Source: an uncultured Pseudodesulfovibrio sp. (GTDB taxonomy: Bacteria; Desulfobacterota; Desulfovibrionia; Desulfovibrionales; Desulfovibrionaceae). From it: a stretch of DNA of 16,740 nucleotides. Numbering within the stretch: position 1 is the stretch's first letter; each line of letters opens with the position of its first letter. The notes under the pieces were generated by a model that was not told the origin of the DNA, made no database searches, and saw nothing but the letters and a program-made list of their open reading frames with translations. Shown here one piece after another: positions 8,254-15,652 of this stretch. A program made the position numbers and the translations under genes. The DNA lies in NCBI GenBank assembly GCA_947259235.1, contig CAMYLL010000015.1, positions 1-16,740 on the forward strand, given 5' to 3'.

Positions 8254-10823
8254 CCCTCGTCAGCACCAACGACCGCATGGGCGGCGCGGCGCGCTGTTCC
8301 ATCAGGATATGGGACGCCCTCAGGCGCACCGACACGGACGCCGTGTTGCTGTGTCTGCGCCGCAGCCTGCATACCCCCGGCATCGAATCCGCCGCCGACC
8401 AGCTGGACTGGGGTACGATCCTGGCCCTGGAGGAAAGCTGGGATCTTCTGCGCGGGCAATGGCGCGGGCTCACCACGGACCGCTGCGTGAGCATGGTCAC
8501 TCCGTCCGGCCCCGGCGTCGATATATCCGGCCTGGAGGCCATCCGCCGGGCCGACGTGATCAACCTGCACTGGACCACATGGTTCCTGTCCCCGCGCGAT
8601 ATAGCTGCCCTGGCCGGGCTGGGAAAGCCCCTGGTCTGGACCCTGCACGACGAGTCCGCCTTTACCGGCGGCTGTCACTACGCGGCCGAGTGCGACGGCT
8701 TCACCCGCGACTGCACCGACTGCCCCCAGGTGGTTCCCGAGGCCCGCGCGCTCGTCGCCCGCGCCTTCGAGGAAAAACGGGCGGCCCTGGCCGGGCTGCC
8801 CCTGACCGTGGTCACCACCAGCCGATGGCTGGCCGGACGCGCCCGCGCCAGCTCGCTGCTGGGCGACCGGCGCATCGAGGTGCTGCCCAGCGGGCTGGAC
8901 ACGGACGTTTTTTCCCCCGGCCCGTCCCGGCTGGCGGCCAAGCGCTCCCTGGGGCTCTCCCCGCACGAGCGCATCGTGCTCATGCCCGCCTCAACCCTGT
9001 CGGATGTGCGCAAGGGTGCGGCCATCGTGGACGACTATCTTTCCCGGCTGGCCCGCTGCGCTGCCGATGCCGCCGGGACCGGGGGCGGCCGGTACAGGGT
9101 GATCTTCTTCGGCAACACGGACCGCGACCTCTCGCAGCTCCCCGTACCCGCCGCCTGCCTGGGCGAGATGCACGAGGAGGCCGCCCTGGCGCGAGCCTAT
9201 GCAGGGGCCGACTGCGTGGTCACCCTCTCGGGCCACGACAACCTGCCCAACACCGTGCACGAGGCCATGAGCTGCGGCACGCCCGTGGCCGCCTTTGACG
9301 TGGGCGGCGTGGGCGACATGATCGAGCACGGCAGGCAGGGCCTGCTGGCCGCGCCCGGCGACGTGGCCGCCCTGGCCGCGCTCACCGCACGCATGCTGGC
9401 CGACCCGGCTGATACGGCGCGCATGGGCGACACGGCGCGCGTCACGGCCGTGGAACGGTACGCCCTCCCCGTGGCCGCGGGGCGATACCTCGATCTTTTC
9501 AACGATCTGCCGGCCAACGCCGGAACAGCACGCGACACACACCTTACAACGCAGAACGCTCCCCGCACCCCGGAAGACAGCGCGCCCTGGCCCGCCGACG
9601 GCAGCCGCCTGCGGGCAGAGGCCGAGCGCACCCGGCAGGTAAACGACACCATCCGACGCGCCTTTGCCCTGCGCGACGAAGGCAGGCATGCCGAGGGGCT
9701 GGCCCTGGTGGACTCCCTGCTCCGGACCCTCCCGGGCAACGTGGAACTGTCACTGGTCCGCGGCGGGCTGCTGGTGGCCTCCGGCGCCCCACGGCAGGCC
9801 GCGCGATGGCTGGCCGACCTGTACGCGAAGCACCCGGTGAACCGCATCGGCCTGAGCCTGAGCGACGCCCTGCGCCTGGCGGGCGACCCCGGAAAGGCCC
9901 TGGACGTGGTGGAAGCCATGGCCCGACCCAACCCGCTGGCCCCCGGCCTGCACAAGAAGCGAGGCCAGGCCCTGCACGCCCTGGGCGAGCCGCGCCAAGC
10001 CCTGCGTCTGTATTTTCGCGAGTACCGCCTGCACCGGGACGGGCACGCCCTGGCCTTGGCCCGGGCCATACTGGCCGACGGCATACCGCTCCCCGCACCC
10101 CTCTCACAGGAGACACGCATGCACTTCTGCCTCGACTGCAACGATACGGAAAAAGAGATCACCAGAGCCAGCAGCCCCTACACCATGACCTCCGGCGAGC
10201 GGCTGCTGGGGCTCATCCGCGCCGTGGAATACATCGCCAAGCACGACATCCCGGGCAGCATCGTGGAGTGCGGCGTATGGAAGGGGGGATCATCCATGGC
10301 CGCCGCGCTGGCCCTCCAGGCCTTCGAGGGAACCGGCCGCCACCTGTACCTCTTCGACACCTTTACCGGCATGACCGCTCCCACCGCTGAGGACGTGGCC
10401 TTCGACGGCTCCCACGCGGAACCGGTCTACAGGGAAAACCGGACCCCCACCGGGGAGTGCTCCTGGTGTCAGGCCGGACTGGACGAGGTGAAGGCAAACA
10501 TGCACTCAACGGGATACCCGAAAGACCGCATCCACCTGATCCCCGGCCCGGTGGAAACCACCCTGCCCGGACACGCCCCTGAGACCATCGCCCTGCTTCG
10601 GCTGGACACGGACTGGTACGAATCCACGCGCCACGAGCTGGAGCACCTCTATCCGCGTCTCTCTCCCGGCGGCGTGCTCATCATCGACGACTACGGACAC
10701 TGGGAAGGCGCCCGAAAGGCGGTGGACGAATACATCGCGGCCCACGGCCTGCAACTGCTCCTGACCCGCATGGACTACACCGGGCGACTGGCCGTCAAAC
10801 CCTGGCAGGATGGAAAGCGATGA
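8244..10823 (+). CDS. GT4 glycosyltransferase - helical repeat - TylF-type methyltransferase fusion
   Basis: This single open frame of 859 codons encodes three modules. Residues 1 to about 420 are a GT4 (GT-B fold) glycosyltransferase of the WcaC-like type: GGAA at 13-16, a cysteine-rich segment C144, C150, C157, C160, a Rossmann-like second half, and HDNLPNTVHEAMSCGTPV (331-348) at the donor site, with E340 conserved. Residues about 460-615 are alpha-helical repeats of TPR type, for example EGRHAEGLALVDSLL and LGEPRQALRLYF. Residues 626-859 are a TylF/macrocin O-methyltransferase-like domain: VECGVWKGG (674-682) for SAM binding, and DTDWY (788-792) and IDDYG (814-818), which fit the metal and catalytic acidic sites. 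The gene overlaps the previous one by 10 bases. The whole would transfer a sugar and O-methylate it or the growing chain; substrates are unknown. Confidence 0.85.
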   Translation: MRVTLVSTNDRMGGAARCSIRIWDALRRTDTDAVLLCLRRSLHTPGIESAADQLDWGTILALEESWDLLRGQWRGLTTDRCVSMVTPSGPGVDISGLEAIRRADVINLHWTTWFLSPRDIAALAGLGKPLVWTLHDESAFTGGCHYAAECDGFTRDCTDCPQVVPEARALVARAFEEKRAALAGLPLTVVTTSRWLAGRARASSLLGDRRIEVLPSGLDTDVFSPGPSRLAAKRSLGLSPHERIVLMPASTLSDVRKGAAIVDDYLSRLARCAADAAGTGGGRYRVIFFGNTDRDLSQLPVPAACLGEMHEEAALARAYAGADCVVTLSGHDNLPNTVHEAMSCGTPVAAFDVGGVGDMIEHGRQGLLAAPGDVAALAALTARMLADPADTARMGDTARVTAVERYALPVAAGRYLDLFNDLPANAGTARDTHLTTQNAPRTPEDSAPWPADGSRLRAEAERTRQVNDTIRRAFALRDEGRHAEGLALVDSLLRTLPGNVELSLVRGGLLVASGAPRQAARWLADLYAKHPVNRIGLSLSDALRLAGDPGKALDVVEAMARPNPLAPGLHKKRGQALHALGEPRQALRLYFREYRLHRDGHALALARAILADGIPLPAPLSQETRMHFCLDCNDTEKEITRASSPYTMTSGERLLGLIRAVEYIAKHDIPGSIVECGVWKGGSSMAAALALQAFEGTGRHLYLFDTFTGMTAPTAEDVAFDGSHAEPVYRENRTPTGECSWCQAGLDEVKANMHSTGYPKDRIHLIPGPVETTLPGHAPETIALLRLDTDWYESTRHELEHLYPRLSPGGVLIIDDYGHWEGARKAVDEYIAAHGLQLLLTRMDYTGRLAVKPWQDGKR
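10108..10121 (+). promoter_or_regulatory. Internal ribosome binding site and ATG ahead of the TylF-like domain
   Basis: Inside the long fusion frame, AGGAG at 10108-10112 is followed after 6 bases by an ATG at 10119. That ATG is exactly where the TylF-like domain begins (residue 626). Translation from it would give a separate 234-residue methyltransferase, a normal length for that family. This suggests either an in-frame internal start giving two products, or the remnant of an ancestral gene boundary whose stop codon was lost. Confidence 0.5.
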
Positions 10824-10857
10824 CGGCACACGTTGCCAACCCCGCACGGAGACGCCC

Positions 10858-11607
10858 ATGATCCTGCTCAACGTCGGCTGCGGAAGCCGCCATCACCCGG
10901 ACTGGATCAACATCGACGCCTGTCCGCGCAGCCCGGACGTCCTGCCCGGCGACCTGACGCAGGGGCTGCCCTTCGAGGACCAAGGCGTGGACGCGGTCTA
11001 CGCGGCGCACGTCGTCGAGCATATTCCGAGACATCTGGCCCCGGCCGCCATGAAGGAGTGCCTGCGCGTGCTGCGCCACGGCGGGATCATTCGCGTGGCC
11101 GTGCCGGACTTCGAGGCCATGGCGCGCCTGTATCTGAACCTGCTCCGCGATGCCGGGGCAGGCGACGAGGCCGCACGGGAACGCTACGAATGGATCGTCA
11201 TCGAGATGTTCGACCAAATGGTCAGGACAACGCCCGGCGGCGACATGGTCGACTACTGGGCCTGCCAGCTCATGCCTGCGGAGGATTTCGTCATGCAGCG
11301 GTGCGGCGAGGAGGCGGCCAACGCCATCGCCATGCTGCGCCGCCGTGGGCACACCCCGGCCACGCGCCCGACGACGGCCGAGGACGTGGGCGCGTTCCGC
11401 CTGTCCGGCGAGGTTCACCAGTGGATGTACGACCGGCTCTCCCTGGGCACACTGCTGACCCGGGCCGGCTTCTCCGAGCCGAGGGTGGTCCGGGCCGACG
11501 AGTCCGCCATCCCGGGCTTTGCCGGATACCACCTGGACACCGACCCGGCAGGGGCCGTGCGCAAGCCCGACTCCCTGTTCATGGAAGCGGTCAAGCCGCT
11601 CACTTAA
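10858..11607 (+). CDS. Class I SAM-dependent methyltransferase (COG4627-like)
   Basis: This 249-residue protein has a methyltransferase core at its N-terminus: LNVGCGS (4-10) is the SAM-binding glycine loop, NID (18-20) ends the second strand with the ribose-binding acid, and HVVEHIPRH (51-59) and VLRHGGIIRVAVPDFE (71-86) match the predicted SAM-dependent methyltransferase family common in glycan clusters. The insertion from about 90 to 190 is longer than the minimal fold and may bind the acceptor. I start at the ATG at 10858 because GGAG lies 6 bases before it; an in-frame ATG at 10810 would overlap the upstream gene and adds an unconserved tail. It probably methylates a sugar or a chain terminus, but whether at O, N or C is not visible. 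Confidence 0.85.
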   Translation: MILLNVGCGSRHHPDWINIDACPRSPDVLPGDLTQGLPFEDQGVDAVYAAHVVEHIPRHLAPAAMKECLRVLRHGGIIRVAVPDFEAMARLYLNLLRDAGAGDEAARERYEWIVIEMFDQMVRTTPGGDMVDYWACQLMPAEDFVMQRCGEEAANAIAMLRRRGHTPATRPTTAEDVGAFRLSGEVHQWMYDRLSLGTLLTRAGFSEPRVVRADESAIPGFAGYHLDTDPAGAVRKPDSLFMEAVKPLT

Positions 11608-11635
11608 GCCACACAAACCAGCAAAGGACCAACCA

Positions 11636-12691
11636 ATGCCAACCCCCCTTGATACGCATCCGGCGCTCCGCGACGCTGTCGAGAGCTTTTCGCGCCGTTT
11701 CGCCGACGCGCCGTCCGAGGGCCTCTTCTACTTCGCCAAGGTCGAGAGCCTGGTCCAGGCAACGCATCTCCTTGAACGCATCATCGTCACTCCGGAGCAG
11801 GACCCCGTGCCGCCCCTCACCGAGCTGTTCCTCTTTCTTGCCAAGCGATTCCGCAGGCTGGGGGATATGGCCGACGAGTTCACCCTGGACGCCGCGACCG
11901 GGGCGGACCTGCCGACCGGCAGCGACAAGACGAGACTGCTCTTTGAAAACGCCTGGACCACATACAGCGACGAGACCTACGACCACTCGGTGGCGCTGGT
12001 GGAGGACCGGCTGCGTCAGAGCGGCTTCGACAGGGGATATTTTGCAGGCAAGGAGTGCTTTGACGGCGGCTGTGGAACGGGGCGGCTCGCCCTGGCCATG
12101 GCAAAAATGGGAGCGAAACGGGTCGTGGCCGCCGACTTCGGCGGAGCGAGCCTGGACTTCTTCAGAAAGCAGCTCGACCGGTCCGGCCTGGACACCGTGG
12201 AGGTGGTGCAGGCGGACATCACCGACCTCTCCGGCATGGAGTCGGGCAGCTTCGATTTCGTCGCCTCAAACGGCGTGCTCCACCATACGGACAAATGTCT
12301 TGAAGGGTTGGACGAGCACTACCGGATCACGAAGCCCGGCGGGGTCCTGTGGCTCTATCTCTATGGAGACGGCGGGTTCTACTGGGAAATCTACGACACC
12401 CTGCGCACCCTGACCCGCGATATCGACGTCCCCCGATTCAGGAACGCCCTGGTCTCATGCGGCGTCAGGGAAGGGCTCGTCTACACCATGCTCGACAATA
12501 TCTTCGCCCCGAGGACCTACCACTTTGCCAGCGACATCGTGGCCCGGCTGAACGCGCAGCACCCGGCCACCTGGAGCTGGCAGGACGGCGCATCGATCTT
12601 CGACAATCCCTCGAAATACACCCGGACCCGATACGGCAAGGACATCCTCGGCCCCGAAGGAGAGGTGCGGGTCGTGGTGCGCAAGGACTAG
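11636..12691 (+). CDS. Class I SAM-dependent methyltransferase with N-terminal extension
   Basis: This is a 351-residue protein. Residues 1 to about 120 form a helical, Leu/Phe-rich extension without a recognised motif; the Rossmann methyltransferase core follows. DGGCGTGR (143-150) is the SAM-binding loop, AADFGG (165-170) holds the ribose-binding acid D167, VQADITDL (191-198) is the adenine-binding strand, and SNGVLHHT (211-218) is motif IV of UbiE/Methyltransf_11-type enzymes. KPGGVLWLYLYGDGGFYWEIYDTLR continues the fold in short form and the tail is family-variable. The ATG at 11636 has AAAGGA at 11623-11628. It is the last gene of the plus-strand run: its TAG is interleaved with the stop of the converging radical SAM gene. 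The substrate is unknown. Confidence 0.85.
   Translation: MPTPLDTHPALRDAVESFSRRFADAPSEGLFYFAKVESLVQATHLLERIIVTPEQDPVPPLTELFLFLAKRFRRLGDMADEFTLDAATGADLPTGSDKTRLLFENAWTTYSDETYDHSVALVEDRLRQSGFDRGYFAGKECFDGGCGTGRLALAMAKMGAKRVVAADFGGASLDFFRKQLDRSGLDTVEVVQADITDLSGMESGSFDFVASNGVLHHTDKCLEGLDEHYRITKPGGVLWLYLYGDGGFYWEIYDTLRTLTRDIDVPRFRNALVSCGVREGLVYTMLDNIFAPRTYHFASDIVARLNAQHPATWSWQDGASIFDNPSKYTRTRYGKDILGPEGEVRVVVRKD
12688..12691. other. CTAG shared by two converging stop codons
   Basis: The palindrome CTAG carries TAG (12689-12691) for the plus-strand methyltransferase and TAG (12690-12688) for the minus-strand radical SAM protein. The two coding regions therefore overlap by four bases tail to tail, and no terminator can fit between them. 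Read-through in either direction would make antisense RNA to the other run. Confidence 0.9.
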
Positions 12692-13671
12692 CCCTTGGCC
12701 GAGGCGGACTGCCTCACTCCGGCGACATAGGAATCGTCAAGGCCGAACGCGGTGCGAAGGGACGGGGCGGCGTGGAGCTCGATGCCCGCCTCCCCTATCA
12801 TGGCGGCATTGCGGGTAATGGCCTTGCGCAGCATCCGCCCGGACCGCTCCACCACGGCGGTCCAAAACTGGATGCCGTCCTCCTTGGTGTAGGCCATGAA
12901 GTTCGAATCCGCGATCTGGATGCTGGCCGGCTTTTGCCGCACGGCCCAGTCGAGAAAGAGGTGAGCCTCGTGCACGTTCAACGGCGTGACGAGGTATTTG
13001 AGCGATACCTTGCATTTTCCCGCTTCCAACACCTTGCCGATGAACGCCTTGGTCTTGTCAAAATCAAGCCCCATGATCGTGCGGTATGTGTTGTCGGTAA
13101 AGCCGACGATGGAGAACGTCGCGGTCTCGAAGAGGACGTTGAACAGCCGAAACGCGGACAGCGGGGCGTTGCCGTTGGTTATGATGTGCATCCGCATCGA
13201 CGGGAACCGGCCCTTGACCGTTGCCAGGAAGTCGAGCGTCCGCGGCTGCGCCAATACCTCCCCGCCCTGCACGGCGATGCCGCCGGGCCTGAGCCTGTCG
13301 ATCAGACGCAGGAGGTCGTCATACAGCTCGTACGACCCCCTCCACTCCGGCGCATGCACGCAACACATGGCACACTGCGCATTGCACGTCAGGCCGAACT
13401 CGATGTTGAACGAATTGAACGCGGTCGATGTCGCCTTGACCAGGCTATACCCCGTTTCCACCTGATCGGACATCTCCGGGATGATGACGGATGAATAGGT
13501 CTCGCAGGAACACTCCTTGTCGAACTCGATGATCCTGTCCGCAATATCGGAGTCCCTGATGGAGCCGACCCGGTACTGCGGGCGCGACCAGAGCCGACAG
13601 CACGGAAAGACATCGCCATCATGGTTTATGAATATGTTCTTCAACATGCATTCCTGCCGTGTCTTTTCCAT
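12688..13671 (-). CDS. Radical SAM protein with N-terminal SPASM-like cysteine segment
   Basis: This 327-residue protein carries the radical SAM signature CNAQCAMC (C96, C100, C103) for the SAM-bound 4Fe-4S cluster, followed by QGGEV (135-139), the variant of the GGE SAM-binding motif. Unusually, a SPASM-like segment precedes the core: C8, HDGDVFPCC (17-25), then GSIRDSDI (36-43) and C54/C56, which matches in spacing the C-terminal SPASM segments of the two neighbouring radical SAM proteins. After residue 170 the only cysteine I see is in GKCKVS, so there is no C-terminal copy. I prefer the ATG at 13671, preceded by GAGAG; an ATG at 13698 would add nine residues but has no ribosome site. It likely performs a radical modification of a peptide or glycan; the substrate is unknown. 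Confidence 0.85.
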   Translation of the reverse strand: MEKTRQECMLKNIFINHDGDVFPCCRLWSRPQYRVGSIRDSDIADRIIEFDKECSCETYSSVIIPEMSDQVETGYSLVKATSTAFNSFNIEFGLTCNAQCAMCCVHAPEWRGSYELYDDLLRLIDRLRPGGIAVQGGEVLAQPRTLDFLATVKGRFPSMRMHIITNGNAPLSAFRLFNVLFETATFSIVGFTDNTYRTIMGLDFDKTKAFIGKVLEAGKCKVSLKYLVTPLNVHEAHLFLDWAVRQKPASIQIADSNFMAYTKEDGIQFWTAVVERSGRMLRKAITRNAAMIGEAGIELHAAPSLRTAFGLDDSYVAGVRQSASAKG

Positions 13672-13844
13672 CTGTGCTCTCTCTGTATACTGGATCATTC
13701 AGGAAACATGGCCCCCGCCTCTCAAAGCCCCGCGCCGCTCCCATGATCGATTGCCTGAGGCTCCCGGCTCCGAGGAGACACGGAGGAAAAGGCCCGGAGC
13801 GTGGAGCAGGGACGGGATCGAATCTCAATCGCCTTTTCCAGGCA
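13672..13844 (-). other. Gap between two radical SAM genes, no gene seen
   Basis: About 170 bases separate the two radical SAM genes here, the longest gap within the minus-strand run. It might hold a promoter for the downstream gene, but I see no confident -35/-10 pair and no small ORF with a ribosome site. A 6-bp inverted repeat (GCTCCG/CGGAGC) with a 22-base loop is present but unremarkable. Confidence 0.4.
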
Positions 13845-13886
13845 GGACGTCAGCCGACGTCCACGACCGACTGCATGAGGCAGTCG
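13845..13886 (-). terminator. Two tandem perfect hairpins at the end of a radical SAM gene
   Basis: GGACGTC-AGCC-GACGTCC (13845-13862) spans the stop codon at 13850-13852. Next to it, CGACTGC-ATGAG-GCAGTCG (13868-13886) lies in the last codons. Both have perfect 7-bp stems and short loops and would form one after the other in the minus-strand transcript. No T-tract follows, so this is not a standard intrinsic terminator. It could act as an mRNA 3'-end stabiliser or a weak attenuator between the two radical SAM genes. Confidence 0.4.
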
Positions 13887-14851
13887 TAAAGCGCCTCGTT
13901 GCCCCGCTCTCGACTCGCCCCGTCTGCTTTCAGCCGATCGAAGATCGGTGCGGCCTTGGCCCGGAAGGCGGCATGATCCACGCATTTCGAACTGATGAAA
14001 CACCTGGCGCAAGACGCAGGCAACTCGTCAAGCTTCGCCCTCTCGGCCGCGTCGATATAGGCGTTGCGGCGAGGAGCCTGCATTATCTCGGATATGCCGA
14101 CGTCCAGAAGGTTCCCGACCAGCACCGAGTCATCGTCCCTGTGTTCGAAGCAGCACCCAGCGTCGCCGTTCTCGAACACCGTGAGAGAGGTTTCAAGGGA
14201 AAGGCATTTGGCGTGCGTGATCCTGTTAACCAGCGGAAAGATGGAGTTTTCCCTGATGAAGGTGTTTATCCCGGTGAAGGAATGGGCCGACAAGAAAGAG
14301 AGACTGAGCGTGTCGAGAGTGAAATGGTCCGCGAACTCCAGCAGAAAAGAATAGAGTTCCTTCGCGGTCTGTTTGGTCAGGATGTAGTTCACCTCGGACG
14401 AATACTGGATGCCGTGTGCGTCCGAGTAGGCCTGAATGGCGGCGAGATTCGCGCGGAGCCGATCGAAGGAGCCCTTGTGGCGCATGATCTCATAGGTTTC
14501 CCTGGTTCCGCCGTCTATGGAATAGCGGAACCGCAACACCTTGGGTTTTTTCTCCGCACGGTCCAGCCTGTCGATGAACCGGTCCAGCGCCTGACCGTTG
14601 GAAGAAATGGTGTTGAACAGATTCAATTCCTCAGTATAATTGAGAATATCGACTATTTCCGGGTGAAGGATAGGCTCGTTGGTCGTATGGAACGCCAGAT
14701 GGCACGACGGATATCCGTCCGCAATGGCCGAGGCCAGCTTCCTGAAGAGCGCAAGCGGCATGAACCGCTTCTTCTCCGGGTAGTCCTGGCTCTTGCACAT
14801 GGGGCAGTTCAGATTGCAGATATTGGATATGGAGACAAAAAAATGGCTCAT
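13850..14851 (-). CDS. Radical SAM / SPASM protein
   Basis: This is a 333-residue radical SAM enzyme in the usual order. The core cluster motif CNLNCPMC (C12, C16, C19) is close to the N-terminus, TTNEP (56-60) stands in the place of the GGEP SAM-binding motif, and RYSIDGG (109-115) is the central strand typical of this family. The SPASM-type C-terminal segment contains C216, CC at 233-234, GNLLDVGISEIM (246-257), C281, C284 and C290, which would bind auxiliary iron-sulfur clusters. The start ATG follows AAGGA by 6 bases. Its base composition is lower in GC than its neighbours (two sampled lines: 30/60 and 29/60), suggesting separate acquisition. It lies 62 bases after the methyltransferase gene and probably belongs to the same transcript. 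The substrate is not known. Confidence 0.9.
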   Translation of the reverse strand: MSHFFVSISNICNLNCPMCKSQDYPEKKRFMPLALFRKLASAIADGYPSCHLAFHTTNEPILHPEIVDILNYTEELNLFNTISSNGQALDRFIDRLDRAEKKPKVLRFRYSIDGGTRETYEIMRHKGSFDRLRANLAAIQAYSDAHGIQYSSEVNYILTKQTAKELYSFLLEFADHFTLDTLSLSFLSAHSFTGINTFIRENSIFPLVNRITHAKCLSLETSLTVFENGDAGCCFEHRDDDSVLVGNLLDVGISEIMQAPRRNAYIDAAERAKLDELPASCARCFISSKCVDHAAFRAKAAPIFDRLKADGASRERGNEALYDCLMQSVVDVG

Positions 14852-14913
14852 TGTGTGTCCTTGTGCGGAGCGGCTCGCCCCGTCCTGTCTGATGTCTGCG
14901 TCGCGGCGGTCCG

Positions 14914-15642
14914 TCAGCGGGCCGACGGCCTTCCGACCATCCCGAACCGCAGCCTGCCGTCGATGTCCAGAAAGGTCATGGGCGGACGGCCGAGGTCATG
15001 GGTGAAATCGAAAAACGCGGTGTTGCAGTCCACGTTGTCCGCCACGGCCATTTGCAGGCCGTCGAAATGCTCCCAGGCGAAGGAGAGCTCCCAGGTCATG
15101 TTATCGTGGGTGTGGTCGCTGTCGTGCAGGAAGACGACCGACTGACCGGCGCACTCCCCGGCGACCTCGGGAAGAATGTCCCGCGAGGAGCCAAGGCGCA
15201 GGTCCCACAGCCCGTGAAGCCGCTGCGGGACGACCCATCCCGGCTGACGGTCCGGCGGCAGGGTGTCCGTAAAGCCGTCCTGGTTGGCCGGGCCGGTCTC
15301 GAAGAAGGAGGGCAGGTCCACCGAGACCAACCGCCCGCCGCCATTCTCGCTGAGGGCCTGGAGCAGGAACAGCGACGTCAGCCCGTGCAGCACGCCGGTC
15401 TCGACGAAGACCTGCGGCCTGAGCAGTCGGATCAGGCAATACATGACGATCCGGTAGGCTCCCAGCTCCTCCACCGACCCGAAACGCTTGGTGCGAAAGA
15501 ACGGCTCGTCAGCCACGGCGTCCTCAATGTCGGCAAGGACAGTCGTGTCCGCGTCGAGATGGACGACGGGGTCAAAGCCGAGGTCCAGGCCGGTCCACCG
15601 CTCCAGCTTGCGCACCTGCGCGCGTATTATCTCTCCCGGCAT
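14914..15642 (-). CDS. Class I SAM-dependent methyltransferase (CmcI/Methyltransf_24-like)
   Basis: This 242-residue protein has a Rossmann methyltransferase core: VFVETGVLHGLTS (78-90) is the glycine loop, VSVDL (107-111) carries the ribose-binding acid, and VVFLHDSDHTHD (169-180) is the acidic/histidine motif characteristic of the CmcI and Methyltransf_24 type, often metal-dependent. I start at the ATG at 15642; translation could be read further upstream, but that would overlap the preceding gene. It sits 10 bases after the preceding radical SAM gene and 62 before the next one, so it is sandwiched between two radical SAM genes in one apparent operon. That makes a shared substrate with them likely (inference). 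No leader peptide or membrane segment is present. Confidence 0.8.
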   Translation of the reverse strand: MPGEIIRAQVRKLERWTGLDLGFDPVVHLDADTTVLADIEDAVADEPFFRTKRFGSVEELGAYRIVMYCLIRLLRPQVFVETGVLHGLTSLFLLQALSENGGGRLVSVDLPSFFETGPANQDGFTDTLPPDRQPGWVVPQRLHGLWDLRLGSSRDILPEVAGECAGQSVVFLHDSDHTHDNMTWELSFAWEHFDGLQMAVADNVDCNTAFFDFTHDLGRPPMTFLDIDGRLRFGMVGRPSAR

Positions 15643-15652
15643 GGCCCTGCGC

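Noticed and set aside
10810..10857. Upstream ATG at 10810 as the start of the COG4627-like methyltransferase
   Set aside because: It overlaps the preceding gene and adds an unconserved 16-residue tail; the ATG at 10858 has GGAG at good spacing.
13517..15145. 542-residue open frame on the plus strand
   Set aside because: It spans three minus-strand genes (two radical SAM and a methyltransferase) whose catalytic motifs are intact; its own translation has no motif.
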